Shown piece after piece: positions 54,376 through 64,000 of a DNA stretch of 64,000 nt. Location of the stretch: positions 16,360,219-16,424,218 of the forward strand of contig NC_089322.1 in NCBI RefSeq assembly GCF_036669915.1. Direction: 5' to 3'. Source of the stretch: Pocillopora verrucosa (Eukaryota > Cnidaria > Anthozoa > Scleractinia > Pocilloporidae). The position numbers and the translations under genes are program-made. The first letter of the stretch is position 1. Every line of letters begins with the position of its first letter. The notes beneath the pieces are model-generated. The model searched no databases and had not been told where the DNA came from. It saw only the letters and a program-made list of their open reading frames with translations.

Positions 54376-54660
54376 GCCTCATGTATATGCAATTCCAAGG
54401 AAAAAATGTAATTCTTAGGAATAGCAGGTGTGAATTTTCATGGTAAATTCAAAAAGGGAATTCCTAGGAATTCCAAACTATAACAACACTGGTTCTAAAA
54501 ACCTAGAAATTCCCAGAAATTCCAAGTTAATAGCCAACAGAGCACCAACGACCTTCCCTAAAAGGCTTATAAATCTAAAAACTTGCCAGAAATTCCTAGG
54601 AATTTTCAGGAATTTCTAGGAATGTTAAGAATTACTGGAAATTTTAAGCAAAAATTGAGG
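54376..54660. repeat. AATTCCTAGGAATT-type palindromic repeat cluster
   Basis: Repeated variants of the self-complementary word GGAATTCCTAGGAATTCC: AATTCTTAGGAA, GGGAATTCCTAGGAATTCC, CTAGAAATTCCCAGAAATTCC, AAATTCCTAGGAATTTTC, AGGAATTTCTAGGAATG. No gene. Confidence 0.75.
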
Positions 54661-56187
54661 CAACTAACATGAAATAAATACTAAAAATTTAAAAATCCCA
54701 ACTAAAAATTCAAGTATTCAATGAAATTTATTTACACACTTCACTTAGGTTTACATGTAAAATATTTTGATTGTATTTTAACATAAACAAGTAGTAATGT
54801 TAGGACAGAATTTGATTTCTTTTTCTTCTCTGGAAAACTTCATGAGAATTATCCTCAATTAAAATCTTGTTGTAACTGTAACAATAAATTAGAATGAAGT
54901 TATCCTAAGCTGGTGTTTGCCTTTTTTTCCTAGGCTTACAGCTTTCTCTGCAGGCCTTGAATGAGTCTACAAGAAGCCTTTCCATTTTGTATCTGGATTC
55001 CATGGCATAAAAAAAAAATTATGAGCTCAGACAAAGCCTTAGATAGCTATAAGGAAAAGGGCATTCATTGGAATCCTAATTTAACAAAGTGCACTGGGAT
55101 TGGAACTTCTGCTATTTTGAATGACTTTCATCTTGGAGTTAGCACATCTCTTCCATAGATTTTAATTTAAAAAAAAGGGCTGAATATATTATTTTGTTTT
55201 TTATCAAGGAGGGCTTCTTTATGTTATCAGGTTTGGTTAATCACAGTTTGTTTTATGAATCTAGAATGTTCCAAAACGTGACTAAAGTATGTAACCTTCA
55301 AAGGTTACTAGTGTAGCGGAGAAGACAATCCGAACGCACAATATAATTCACGGTTTAATCAAATGAAGTACGTAATCAAAATTACAAACGAAATTAAGGA
55401 GATCGGAGTGAAATCACAGATGAAGAGGGCGAGGTAAGATTGAAGATAGCGTAATTATGATTGATGGTAACGTTGTAGCTGAATTTGTGTGGTCCAAACT
55501 AAAAGAAAATGCAGCAGAAACTAAACTAAGAAAATATCCCTGAGAAATGTAACACTAGCCTAATTAACAATGAAGCGATTATAAAGTGAACTGAAAGCGA
55601 AAAATAAATCGATGTCCGTATCAAAAGAAAGGGAAATATCTTAAATGTGAAATAAAGAAAACATACTTTGGTCTAGCTCCTAATGATTGTAGATAAAATC
55701 GCCGATAGCGGATCGTACGTGAATAGCAGACAAAATGAAATATGAAACACAATATTTGGTACGTGTGCTTAAATGAAACTGATTGAAATAAAAAAAACTT
55801 ATTAAGTAATAATCATTAACCAACGAAGAAATAATAGACTGGAACAAACATAACAGGAAAGTACACAAGTTACGCGCTTCGAAACTAACAAAGTAATCTT
55901 GAAACCTTACTGATAGATTTATGGTAAAATTTCCGCACGGCCCCATACTACTGTATAAAAAAAAATCTGTTTTCCCAAAGGCAATCTATTGTTTTTGTAA
56001 TTGTTTTCTCTATCCAAGAACTGAATGCATAATTTAGCATGGGCTGTGCGAAAATTTTACCAGATTTATTTCATTGTAAAGTGTAAACTTAAGAAACTGT
56101 GGCATGCAAGTGACTGTTTCCATTCTCAGAATTATTTGAGTTTCAGTTGCGCTGAGCGTTATGTAAGCTTAATTCAAGCCGTTATAT
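54661..56187. other. No recognisable gene
   Basis: AT-rich. A + frame at 54961-55158 (MSLQEAFPFCIWIPWH..) has no family resemblance. TGTAGCGGAGAAGACAATCC at 55313 could begin an LTR-like element, but I find no matching end. Confidence 0.4.
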
Positions 56188-56463
56188 CTATTTCTTTGGT
56201 AAGATTTTGATCACGTAACGAATATCGCAATTTTTACTCACCTCAACTTTCAAATTCGTAGCTTTATAAATGGCCATTCGACCCTTGTTCGTACCAGTCG
56301 ATATGTCAACTGTTGTCCCTTCTTTTAACACCACGGCGCCAACGACTTCCTTTTCACCTACAAACTCACGCTCTTCTCGTTTTCTCATTGAACCACAATA
56401 AAACCCATCTTTAGAAATGTCATATAAGGTAAAACAGTTAAGTAAAGAAATAACACGAAGCAC
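56188..56463 (-). other. Possible first exon of a - strand gene, unknown
   Basis: The - strand frame from 56390 reads MRKREEREFVGEKEVVGAVV, LKEGTTVDISTGTNKGRMAI and YKATNLKVE, then a GAG/GTGAGT donor at about 56240. Composition is protein-like and the donor strong. I recognise no family and see no second exon before the window's repeats. An upstream ATG at 56463 is in frame. Confidence 0.3.
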
Positions 56464-56499
56464 GAGCTATCAACCGTTGAAAAGTGCATTCAAAGATGA

Positions 56500-57043
56500 G
56501 CGCGAAATGGAGTCTTCTTTGTTTCTGATTTCGGACGTGATCACGTGGATCTTTTGGGAATTGTCATTGGCTAGTAAAGAGAATCCACTGGCTTGCCCGA
56601 TTGCAGTTTCAAGAGAAGCGCGTAAGTACATGCTGACTTCAACCTTAGATCCATGTTATGACGACGATATAAATAATGTGAACTCACTCTATGTAGCAAT
56701 AATGGACAAGAATCGATCGTATTACAAATACACGATTTGTGGCCGAAAGTTGTCGAGGAAATAAAGACTCAAAGCCCACTTCTGAGCAAGCTTGGTTGCT
56801 GTGCTGATCGATTTGTTGATCAGTTTCAGTTAAACATGACCCAAGCGACGATCCGGGCAATAAAAAGTGGAGATTCGACGCTAAAGGCAAGCCTTCGCGT
56901 TCAACTCTTTGGCAAAGAAAGAAACTTAAACGGAAACTTGAAAGCTACAACAAAGCAAATGAAAAACGTCGGCCTGACGTTTTCAATTTTGAACCCGTCT
57001 TTCTCTTGTTAACACAGAATCAGTGTAACTTTTGAATTTCCAT
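56500..57043 (+). pseudogene. Decayed coding region of unknown family, cut in copy 1
   Basis: Coding-like text in three frames: 56639-56760 TSTLDPCYDDDINNVNSLYV; 56737-56823 KVVEEIKTQSPLLSKLGC; 56820-57030 SVKHDPSDDPGNKKWRFDAK, STLWQRKKLKRKLESYNKAN, EKRRPDVFNFEPVFLLLTQN, TGA. The charged, helical C-terminus looks like real protein. The U1 copy begins at LKRKLE (2350), so the duplication breakpoint falls inside this frame. Possibly a transposon protein. Confidence 0.4.
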
Positions 57044-60000
57044 GAGTGTATATAGTGAAGATATGATTGGTGCAGGTGCCAAACAGCTGCCTTAAAATTC
57101 TATTTTGTAATATAGAACAACAATACATTGTTAGTCAAGCTTGAATTCACAAATAAAATAGGAATAAAATGTGACTGGTTATTGCACTACACGTCTCGGG
57201 GCGTGAAATTAATTTTTTTTCTGATAGCCACTTGGCTCCTTAATTCTTCAAAGTGGTAGCCAAGTGAGAAAAAGTTGATCGCCATTTTCAAAGACAAACA
57301 AAACCTTTTTTAAGCTGTCAGCGTTCTAGATAGACCCTCCAAAATTAAGTTTGGGAAAAGATCTTTAGCGTACTACAAGGTGGACACTGGGATAGACGAT
57401 ATACAATATCGGAACTCACCCAACTGCACTCTAAACCGAGTTTTGGGATTCACTGCCAAGGGTTCAAGCATCACTCTAACGTCTGAGGAGGACAATAGGC
57501 TCTGCAGGCTTGCTAATGGTGACCCTGATGACGAAGATGGCGGGCCATCTGAAACCTTATAGAATCATTGCTCTGAAGGATTCATAGCCGTCGTAATGCG
57601 ACATGACTTGGCTAACCTTTTAAAGAAAAAAGGAAGTATAGAAAAGAGAATCTGTTATTCTTCAAAAATTACCTTGTATATGAAGATCTTTCGCGATTTT
57701 TCAAAGGTTTAAGTATAGTTAAATTGGTTTAACACCGTTTTATGCGCAATCCGTCGTCGAACATCATCGCCAATTACATCTAGGAAAAAAAGCTTTTCTG
57801 TCCGCGATTTACTAGGAATGTTATTAAAATTATATTCCAGTTTACATTATTTCTTCAATACCACGGTTTTTGTTTAAAAGGAAAGTTTAAAAAGTAATTT
57901 GGGATGATAGGGAAATATTTTCGAGCTGTTTTCTTGCAGTTCTACGTCAATTTTATATTTAAAAAATGGCCATCTTTTCCCGGTCGGAACAATGTTATGC
58001 TGCACTAGAAAAACATTTTAGTCTAACAGTTATTTACAAATTTAAAATGATAAGTAAAGATTTGAACTATTAGTTCTTTGTTACTGTTAAATCACTTGAA
58101 GAACCTCGAGGAACCTGTACGAAAGAAATGCGGCCTCGCCTCTTCAGAGTTGCTGAAAAGATGTGGAATGAATGGACATTGGACTTAAGTGACGGACAGT
58201 CAAACATTTATCCCTTAATTTGCTGTTATACATTTCTCATAATTATCAAATGTTGTTATGGAAATATGAATAGACTAACATGCATTCACAAACATGTCCT
58301 TCAATAGAGAAATCCGCCATTGAAGTCATTCCTAGAAAGCGAAATGCGAAAATTAGGGGCAAATCAGAAACTAAAATCTGGAATCTTTTGTGTTTTGGAA
58401 TCCGGAATCTGCAGCGGTAGAATCCGGAATGCAGCACCTGGAATCCGGAATCCACAGCGTGGAATCCAGAATCTAATACTGTCCTGGATTACCTTACATG
58501 GGGCGAAACATTAGAGCTCACCTAAATCCAAGACGGCGTCTAGTTATCGATCAAGATGCATGTGTTGCGTTTTGGAAACGAACTTAACGAGGAAGTTTGC
58601 CGCGGATTTATCTTTGCAAATCTTTTTAATTCACTCAGTATCTCTTGTTAAGGTTATGATGAAACATTCTAGTCTCCAATTTGGCGACTAATTTCCAGGA
58701 TTTGGTCGCCAAAGTGTAAAATTTAGTCGCATTGGCGCTTGTAATAGGCGCAATTTCACGCCCAGCGTCTAATTGCTGTTTTAAATATTGTGGGTCTGGG
58801 ATACTTTGTAGAAAATAGAATTAAAATAGGCTATTTAATACATATTTTGCTGTGGAGTAGAATCCACCTCAAAAAATAGAAATAAAACAGTCTATTTTAG
58901 ACCTATTTTGTAATTACTCAACATTTTCTTTGATAACCTATTTTTTCATATTTTCCAAAGGAAATGGCCATAGCATGTCCTATCAGCAGAAAATATATAT
59001 AAAACAGCCTATTTTATCACTATTTTACTCATGTAGGAAATAAAAATAGGAGTAAAATAGTCTGTTGTGCTGGTTATCTTTCCACTTGTTTAGAGAAAAT
59101 AGAAATAAAATACACCACCTTGTTCAATCTTGCTTTAAAATAGGTTTAAAATATAAGTAAAACACAATTAAAATAGTGGCTTTCCTTTCCCTATCAGGTA
59201 AAATAGCAATAAAATACAAGTCTGAGGGAATAAAATAGTATAAAATAGATGGGATAACATTAAAATAGACATAAAATATAAATAAAATAGGATTGTTTTT
59301 GCAAGGGTGTTGAAAGAATAGAGAAGCAGGTTGGGATACCCTAACCAGTCCATTTTCTATCTTTTCCTGATAGCTTTGCTGTATAATTTTAAAAATTTTG
59401 AAAAGCCCATCTTGAATGAAAACAGAACTGCTTTACAGGCCTCTTAAGTTACCAGGATATTCCTTAAACTTGTCAATTAGACTGGCAAACCCATTTTGTA
59501 GTTTTTGTTCCTACAATCAAGTACCAGACTGCATCAAACAAGACCAAGTGTCAAGACTGAACTTCCCTCTGAATGCAGATAGACCTGTCAATCTTGTAAA
59601 ATATTTTTTTTTATTTTTAGTTCACCCAGAAGTGTTGGAAGTTGGGCCTGCCATGTCTTCAATTCCTTAGGTACCTTTTACCCCATAACATCAGTATAAA
59701 TATTCTCCATAATGGTCTTTGTAGTGTTTAGTGGGGAAATAATGACTCCGGAGGTACAAACTCAACTTGGTTTTTTATGGCGGCGAAGTAACAACGGTAC
59801 AAGGGTTACTCTTGACATGCACGAGGTGAGTCACGTGATAAAGAAAACATTACATCATAACAGTCTTCATAAATTTTTAAAGAGGCTGACAAGGAGAATT
59901 TGTGTTACAGTCAAGAGCTGCTTTAGTTGGTGATCATTTCCTTTGTTCTAACGACTTTCATGTCTGATTCAGGGGTGATACAGTAAGGGGAAATTAGATG

Positions 60001-60073
60001 CGAGTCACTCTTAAGGGCTAATTATAAAGGGTTAATAGTTATTCTCCTGGGGCCAGTCATCATCACCCGCAAA

Positions 60074-62134
60074 GACATACACTGACGAGACAAAATCAAG
60101 GGCTGTATCCATGCCCCAAGTGTAAGGCACAACTTTGCATCCCTGAAAGAAAGCGAAAGAGAAAGTCTTCTTGCCGTTCGACGCAATGGCGAAGGAAATG
60201 AGATCAGCTCTAGTACATGCCAGAAGAAGAGCACTGAGATCAACTACTGCTTCGATTGCGAGAAGTTTATGTGCCTCGACAGTGTGAAAGCACGCGAAGT
60301 GTTTCGAGAAACTATGTTTGAGGGACACAAAGTCACGCCAGTGCATCACTTTCAAGCCGCAGGCTACAAGGCCTTGTTAAAATGGCAGTCGTTTTGCTCC
60401 GTTAAGTATCACGAGAATTACCACAAAAGAGATGTGACTCGGTTTTTTTGCGTGGACTGTCAAAGATGTGTATGTCAAGTTTTCATCACCACAGATCACA
60501 AAATCCACGACATTGTTCCGCTTGAAAAGGCAGCGGATGATAAAAAAGCAAAGATAATCGCACGAGCCGTGCTGTTGAAAGGGAAGAAAGAGGCTTGTCG
60601 AGGTGTTATTCGTAAATTTAGAAGACGGAAGCTCAGTTGGAAATGAACATTACCGCCGCTAAATGCCAAGTTTCCCAAGCAACTGAACAGATGATGGGAA
60701 AGCTTCGCTAATTGGAGCGTGGAGCCATTACTGCCCTCGAGAAGACTCGCGTGTCAAGGATTGAGAAATTACATTCTGGAAAAGCATCGGTTGTCTCTTT
60801 GGAAAAGCAACTTGACCAAGCATTTGAATTCAGTAACAACCTGGTTGAAAGAAGCTCCAGCTCAGACATAATGCAAAACAAGAAGAATGTGGAAGAAAGA
60901 ATCTACTGAGGACCTCATCAAGACGACAATGCCAGCACTTCCGGTAAGCGCGTGTGTAGAATTTGTGTCGACATGCGAACCACAGAGTTTGAGTCTGGGA
61001 TTTACGAAATTCAGCGAAACAGATGTACAAGGATCGACCATGGAAGGACTGGATCAGAATTTTCAAGCTGCTGTAGAAGCAGAGCTACTAATTTGTCCCA
61101 AAATAAGTGAAGGATAAATCAGAAACATTTAGCACACAGATCGTGTGAAGTACATATAGATCCTGCGAATCAGGTGAGGAGTTTGGTTACAAGTGAAAAA
61201 GAAGATGGAGGTTTCCAGGAAAAATTTGTAGCGAAAGCACCAGGTACATATGAAACAGCAACTTGCCAAGAATCCATTTTCTAATCAGGTTAAAGCACGA
61301 GAGTTAAATGTTGTGGGCAAGTTGGACTTTCAGAGAAGTAGGCAACAAGGTCTTGCCGGCATTGCAGTGAACAGTAAAGGTGTTCTTGCTGTGGCTGATA
61401 TGAATAGTCACTGTATCCTGGTATTTGATGAGACAGGAAGTTTGTGGAAAAACTTGGTTCTTATGGAGACGAGGATGGACAATTAAACAAACCAGTCAAC
61501 GTCACATTCCTAAACGATGACGAAATTCCGGTGGCGGAGGAATGATCAATGTAATCACCGAATACAGCAGCTAAATGTACAGACAGGGAACTTTGTGAAA
61601 AGCGTTGGAAAACTGGGAATTGGAGATGGAGAGTTTGAGAATCTCGCAAGTGTTTGTTTTACAAGTGATGAACGTTTTATTGTTGTAGCGGATTATAATA
61701 ACAGCAGAATTGAGGTGTTTTCAATTGATGGTGAACCTGTGTTTAAGTTTGGAGACAGTGACCCAGAAAGGCTGAATCATCCACTCAGCTGCGTTTGTTA
61801 CGAGGAAAAGTTCTTTGCAACTGACTGCAATAATAACTGTGTGAAAGTGTTTGATGGGAGAGGACGGTTCCTGTACAAGTTTGGAGGGAAAGGAAACGGT
61901 GCTGGACAGAGTAATGTGCCGTGTGGCTTATGTGTTGACAAACATAACATTATCCTATGAGAGAATAATCGCATTCAACAGTTGACATTGGAAGGAACTT
62001 TCATTAGAAAGACAAGTACTAATATTCAATTTGGATGGCCCTGGAGTGTTACCACAATGCTAGATGACCAGATTTTGGTCACAGACTTCAAAGGGAAAGA
62101 AATTTACATTCCAAAAATTTACGGAAGATTTTGA
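60074..62134 (+). pseudogene. TRIM-E: duplicate of the TRIM-A pseudogene
   Basis: Shares TRIM-A's truncated start and its frameshifts and stops (for example TAA at 60709, TAA at 61115, TGA at 61543 and 61958). Its own changes: about 41 bp at 60151-60158 replaced by AAAGAGAAA (removing PSSFLHNSLLSL codons), Cys to Phe in B-box 2 (QVFITTDHK) and a handful of substitutions. Confidence 0.92.
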
Positions 62135-62960
62135 CATGTCACGTGTCGCAATACAATTTGAAAGAAAATGGCTAGGATCAGAAACTTGCCTTCTAATTTT
62201 TCAAGGAGAGTTCAAAGAATTGTTGATTCATCACTTCAGCAATGTCATTGTTTGTGCTTTTAATTAATTATAGTAATAGTACTGAGTGGAGTCCAATCCA
62301 GTCTGTAATCATACAGGTGATTGACTAAATTGGACAGTACGAAGCGGGAGTCGGTTTTGTCAATCACAAGTTTAAGAAAGCAACTAGATATTGGTTATAC
62401 ATTATGTGTATGTAATCGCATGGGCCAGAGGGCTCATGTGATTACTTGTTATCAGTTAAAGACAAAATTTTTGAGGGAATTGCATTCGCACATGATGTCC
62501 ACGCACTTAAGCCCTTTCATTGCCTCCACAAATGACAAAACAAACGTAACTGACCGATGTATTCAGTGAAAATTTTATTCTAAAATACAGTTAACAGTGT
62601 TACAAGGCTTCATTCAGTTCAATTGCAATCAATAAATTGTCGTTTGTTATTCTTCAGGTTCGTATAAAATTGACCATTGTTAAAAGAAATATCTTACTGA
62701 ATGCATTATGAATAAATTTACTTGTTTGTGTTACTGGGCGACGAGAATGGCTGCATGAGTGGTGAATAAATTATCTTTTTTGTTGTACTAAAAACTCATC
62801 TTTGGATGAGGTAGGCTGTTGAGAATTATTTTTTGACTTAGCCAGATTGCATTTCTTGAAAGCTGAGATGTAATGTTCACGAGAACCCCTTCCACCTGAC
62901 TTGGTTCAGTTTAAGAGGTTTGTTAACCAAGATGTTTTCTTTCAAATTTTCATTCTTCAG

Positions 62961-63131
62961 AGACAGAGCAAATTAGATGAAGTAACAGGGAGGACTGGGA
63001 AGGCTGATGGTTTGGGAGGCATTCCAGCTACACAGCCTCCCCTTACCACACCCTTGGAAAGAAGAAATATTCCTCCACAACTGAGCATGACACTGGAGCT
63101 AATTGTGGGCTAGCTGGATGTGCTAACACAG
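62961..63131 (+). pseudogene. POC1 penultimate exon (copy g), nonsense
   Basis: TTCTTCAG/AGACAGAG to ACACAG/GTTTGT, 171 nt, RQSKLDEVTGRTGKADGLGG, NIPPQLSMTLELIVG, then TAG (63111) where QLDVLTQ should continue. Splice sites intact. It lies in the segment missing from U1. Confidence 0.7.
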
Positions 63132-63515
63132 GTTTGTCGTGGAAACATTTCTGAAAAGGGTGGTATTTCAGAAATTAAGAGACTTGGGGGTTGATGGGGA
63201 TGCACTCCTGTTGAAGACCCCATCATGCTGCCATGCATTTGGGAGAATGCTAGAGGTTGAAGGAGGACCCATGTTAGGGGGAAAAGAGCAAAAGTTGTGG
63301 CGCGATGAAAAGTTTACAGATATCAACTACGAATCAATGTCCATTTTAAAGCACCCTTCCTTAACCAAGATACAAGACTATGAAACGGTGGGCACGGCTT
63401 TCGTGCATTCATTTTTTGCTAGATCTTTTTACCAGTCATTTAGAAACTTGGATTTAAGACATTTTTCAGTGTTAGAGAGAGATTGTCATATTCATTGAGC
63501 CACTTTTTCTTGCAG

Positions 63516-63620
63516 AAGGTTTCAATTTTGGAACAAATGCTGACGATGACTGAGAATAAACTACGAGAATGCCTGGATAACCAACAGAAAATCGCTTTAC
63601 AGATCAGACCAAATGAGTAG
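63516..63620 (+). pseudogene. POC1 last exon (copy g)
   Basis: TTTCTTGCAG acceptor, KVSILEQMLTMTENKLRECL, DNQQKIALQIRPNE, TAG. Same peptide as copy a at 8031. Intact, but its partner exon has a stop. Confidence 0.7.
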
Positions 63621-64000
63621 CGTAATACAGCGTCAGTATCTAGAGACTTAGTCGTTGGTCATGTTCAGAATTCCTTTTCAGACTAGTCCTTGTACATGGT
63701 AATGTTGTAAACTCTAACATAAATTTTCAATTGAGTGTAAAAAGTTGTCATGGACTGCATTGGTTTAACTTGACTTTAGTCTGTTATTAGTTTAGAAAGC
63801 CTATGCCACCCTCTCGTCCAATTAGATAGGAGCTATATCAAGATTAATTGTGGAGTTGGGCCATTCATGTATTTCCAGTACTTCAGGCTCTTTGCCAGTT
63901 TTTTCTCTGAGTTATCTTTGGCCTTTTGTTATATTCCTTTGTTAGAGCAGTTTCCAGCTGAGTATCGAAAGTGGTGCCGGATTGCTTTGTTTTCTTTCAC

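Larger units (their letters stand above)
56926..64000. repeat. Segmental duplication, copy 2 (module U1')
   Basis: Near-identical to 2350-8520 and continuing past the window end. It keeps the fuller structure: an 86-bp stretch at 59254-59340 and 855 bp at 62605-63459 with the POC1 penultimate exon. It contains the unknown open frame (57313-57562), the GGAATCC repeat (58371-58477), the AAAATAG tract (58785-59310) and the exon-8 remnant (59365-59673). Confidence 0.93.

Noticed and set aside
55313-55950. Solo LTR beginning TGTAGCGGAG
   Set aside because: No matching CA-ended terminus, target duplication or second copy in the window.
1-64000. tRNA, rRNA or snRNA genes
   Set aside because: No cloverleaf, A/B box pair or conserved rRNA/snRNA stretch was recognised by eye. 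A covariance-model scan would be decisive.

Overview
The window reads as metazoan nuclear DNA: AT-rich, with introns bounded by GT/AG, TRIM-NHL and FHA-RING ubiquitin-ligase sequences, centriole-protein (POC1) exons, a DIRS-type tyrosine-recombinase retrotransposon, piggyBac remnants and many short inverted-repeat elements. The mix of an expanded TRIM-NHL family with DIRS elements suggests an anthozoan cnidarian (coral or anemone). That is inference from gene content; nothing here names a species.

Most of the window is a head-to-tail array of one composite module, all on the + strand. Its parts are: (i) a CCAAT/E2F-rich block; (ii) a multi-exon FHA-RING gene (RNF8/CHFR-like); (iii) an intronless TRIM-NHL gene; (iv) the last two coding exons of a POC1-like gene. 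I number the modules U1 (about 2.35-9.3 kb), U2 (9.3-17.9 kb), U3 (17.9-29.4 kb), U4 (29.4-37.4 kb), U5 (37.4-53.4 kb), a stub U6 (53.4-53.9 kb) and U1' (56.9-64.0 kb), a recent near-identical copy of U1. Nearly every copy is damaged in its own way by internal deletions, frameshifts, stops or transposons.

Layout: 0-2.3 kb, a 361-bp tandem repeat and a broken piggyBac transposase (- strand). 2.3-9.3 kb, U1 with TRIM-A, a pseudogene. 9.3-18 kb, U2 with two inverted-repeat transposons and TRIM-B, a RING stub joined to an intact NHL propeller. 18-29 kb, U3, in which a DIRS element replaces the FHA exon, the RING exons survive and TRIM is absent. 29-37.4 kb, U4 with TRIM-C (deleted). 37.4-53.4 kb, U5: the only complete FHA exon, a TTAA-flanked MITE, a 1.1-kb GTCGGCCGAC-repeat transposon, a 112-bp minisatellite that contains exon 9, and TRIM-D, full length but for one missing base. 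53.9-56.9 kb, simple repeats and unassigned sequence. 56.9-64 kb, U1'.

The FHA-RING gene would encode a phosphopeptide-binding ubiquitin ligase; TRIM-NHL proteins are ubiquitin ligases and/or RNA-binding repressors; the POC1 C-terminus is a centriolar coiled-coil module. The array is a birth-and-death cluster. Its most interesting signals are the clustering of paralogue differences in two loops per NHL blade, the exon-bearing minisatellite, and insertions whose empty sites lie in the same window.
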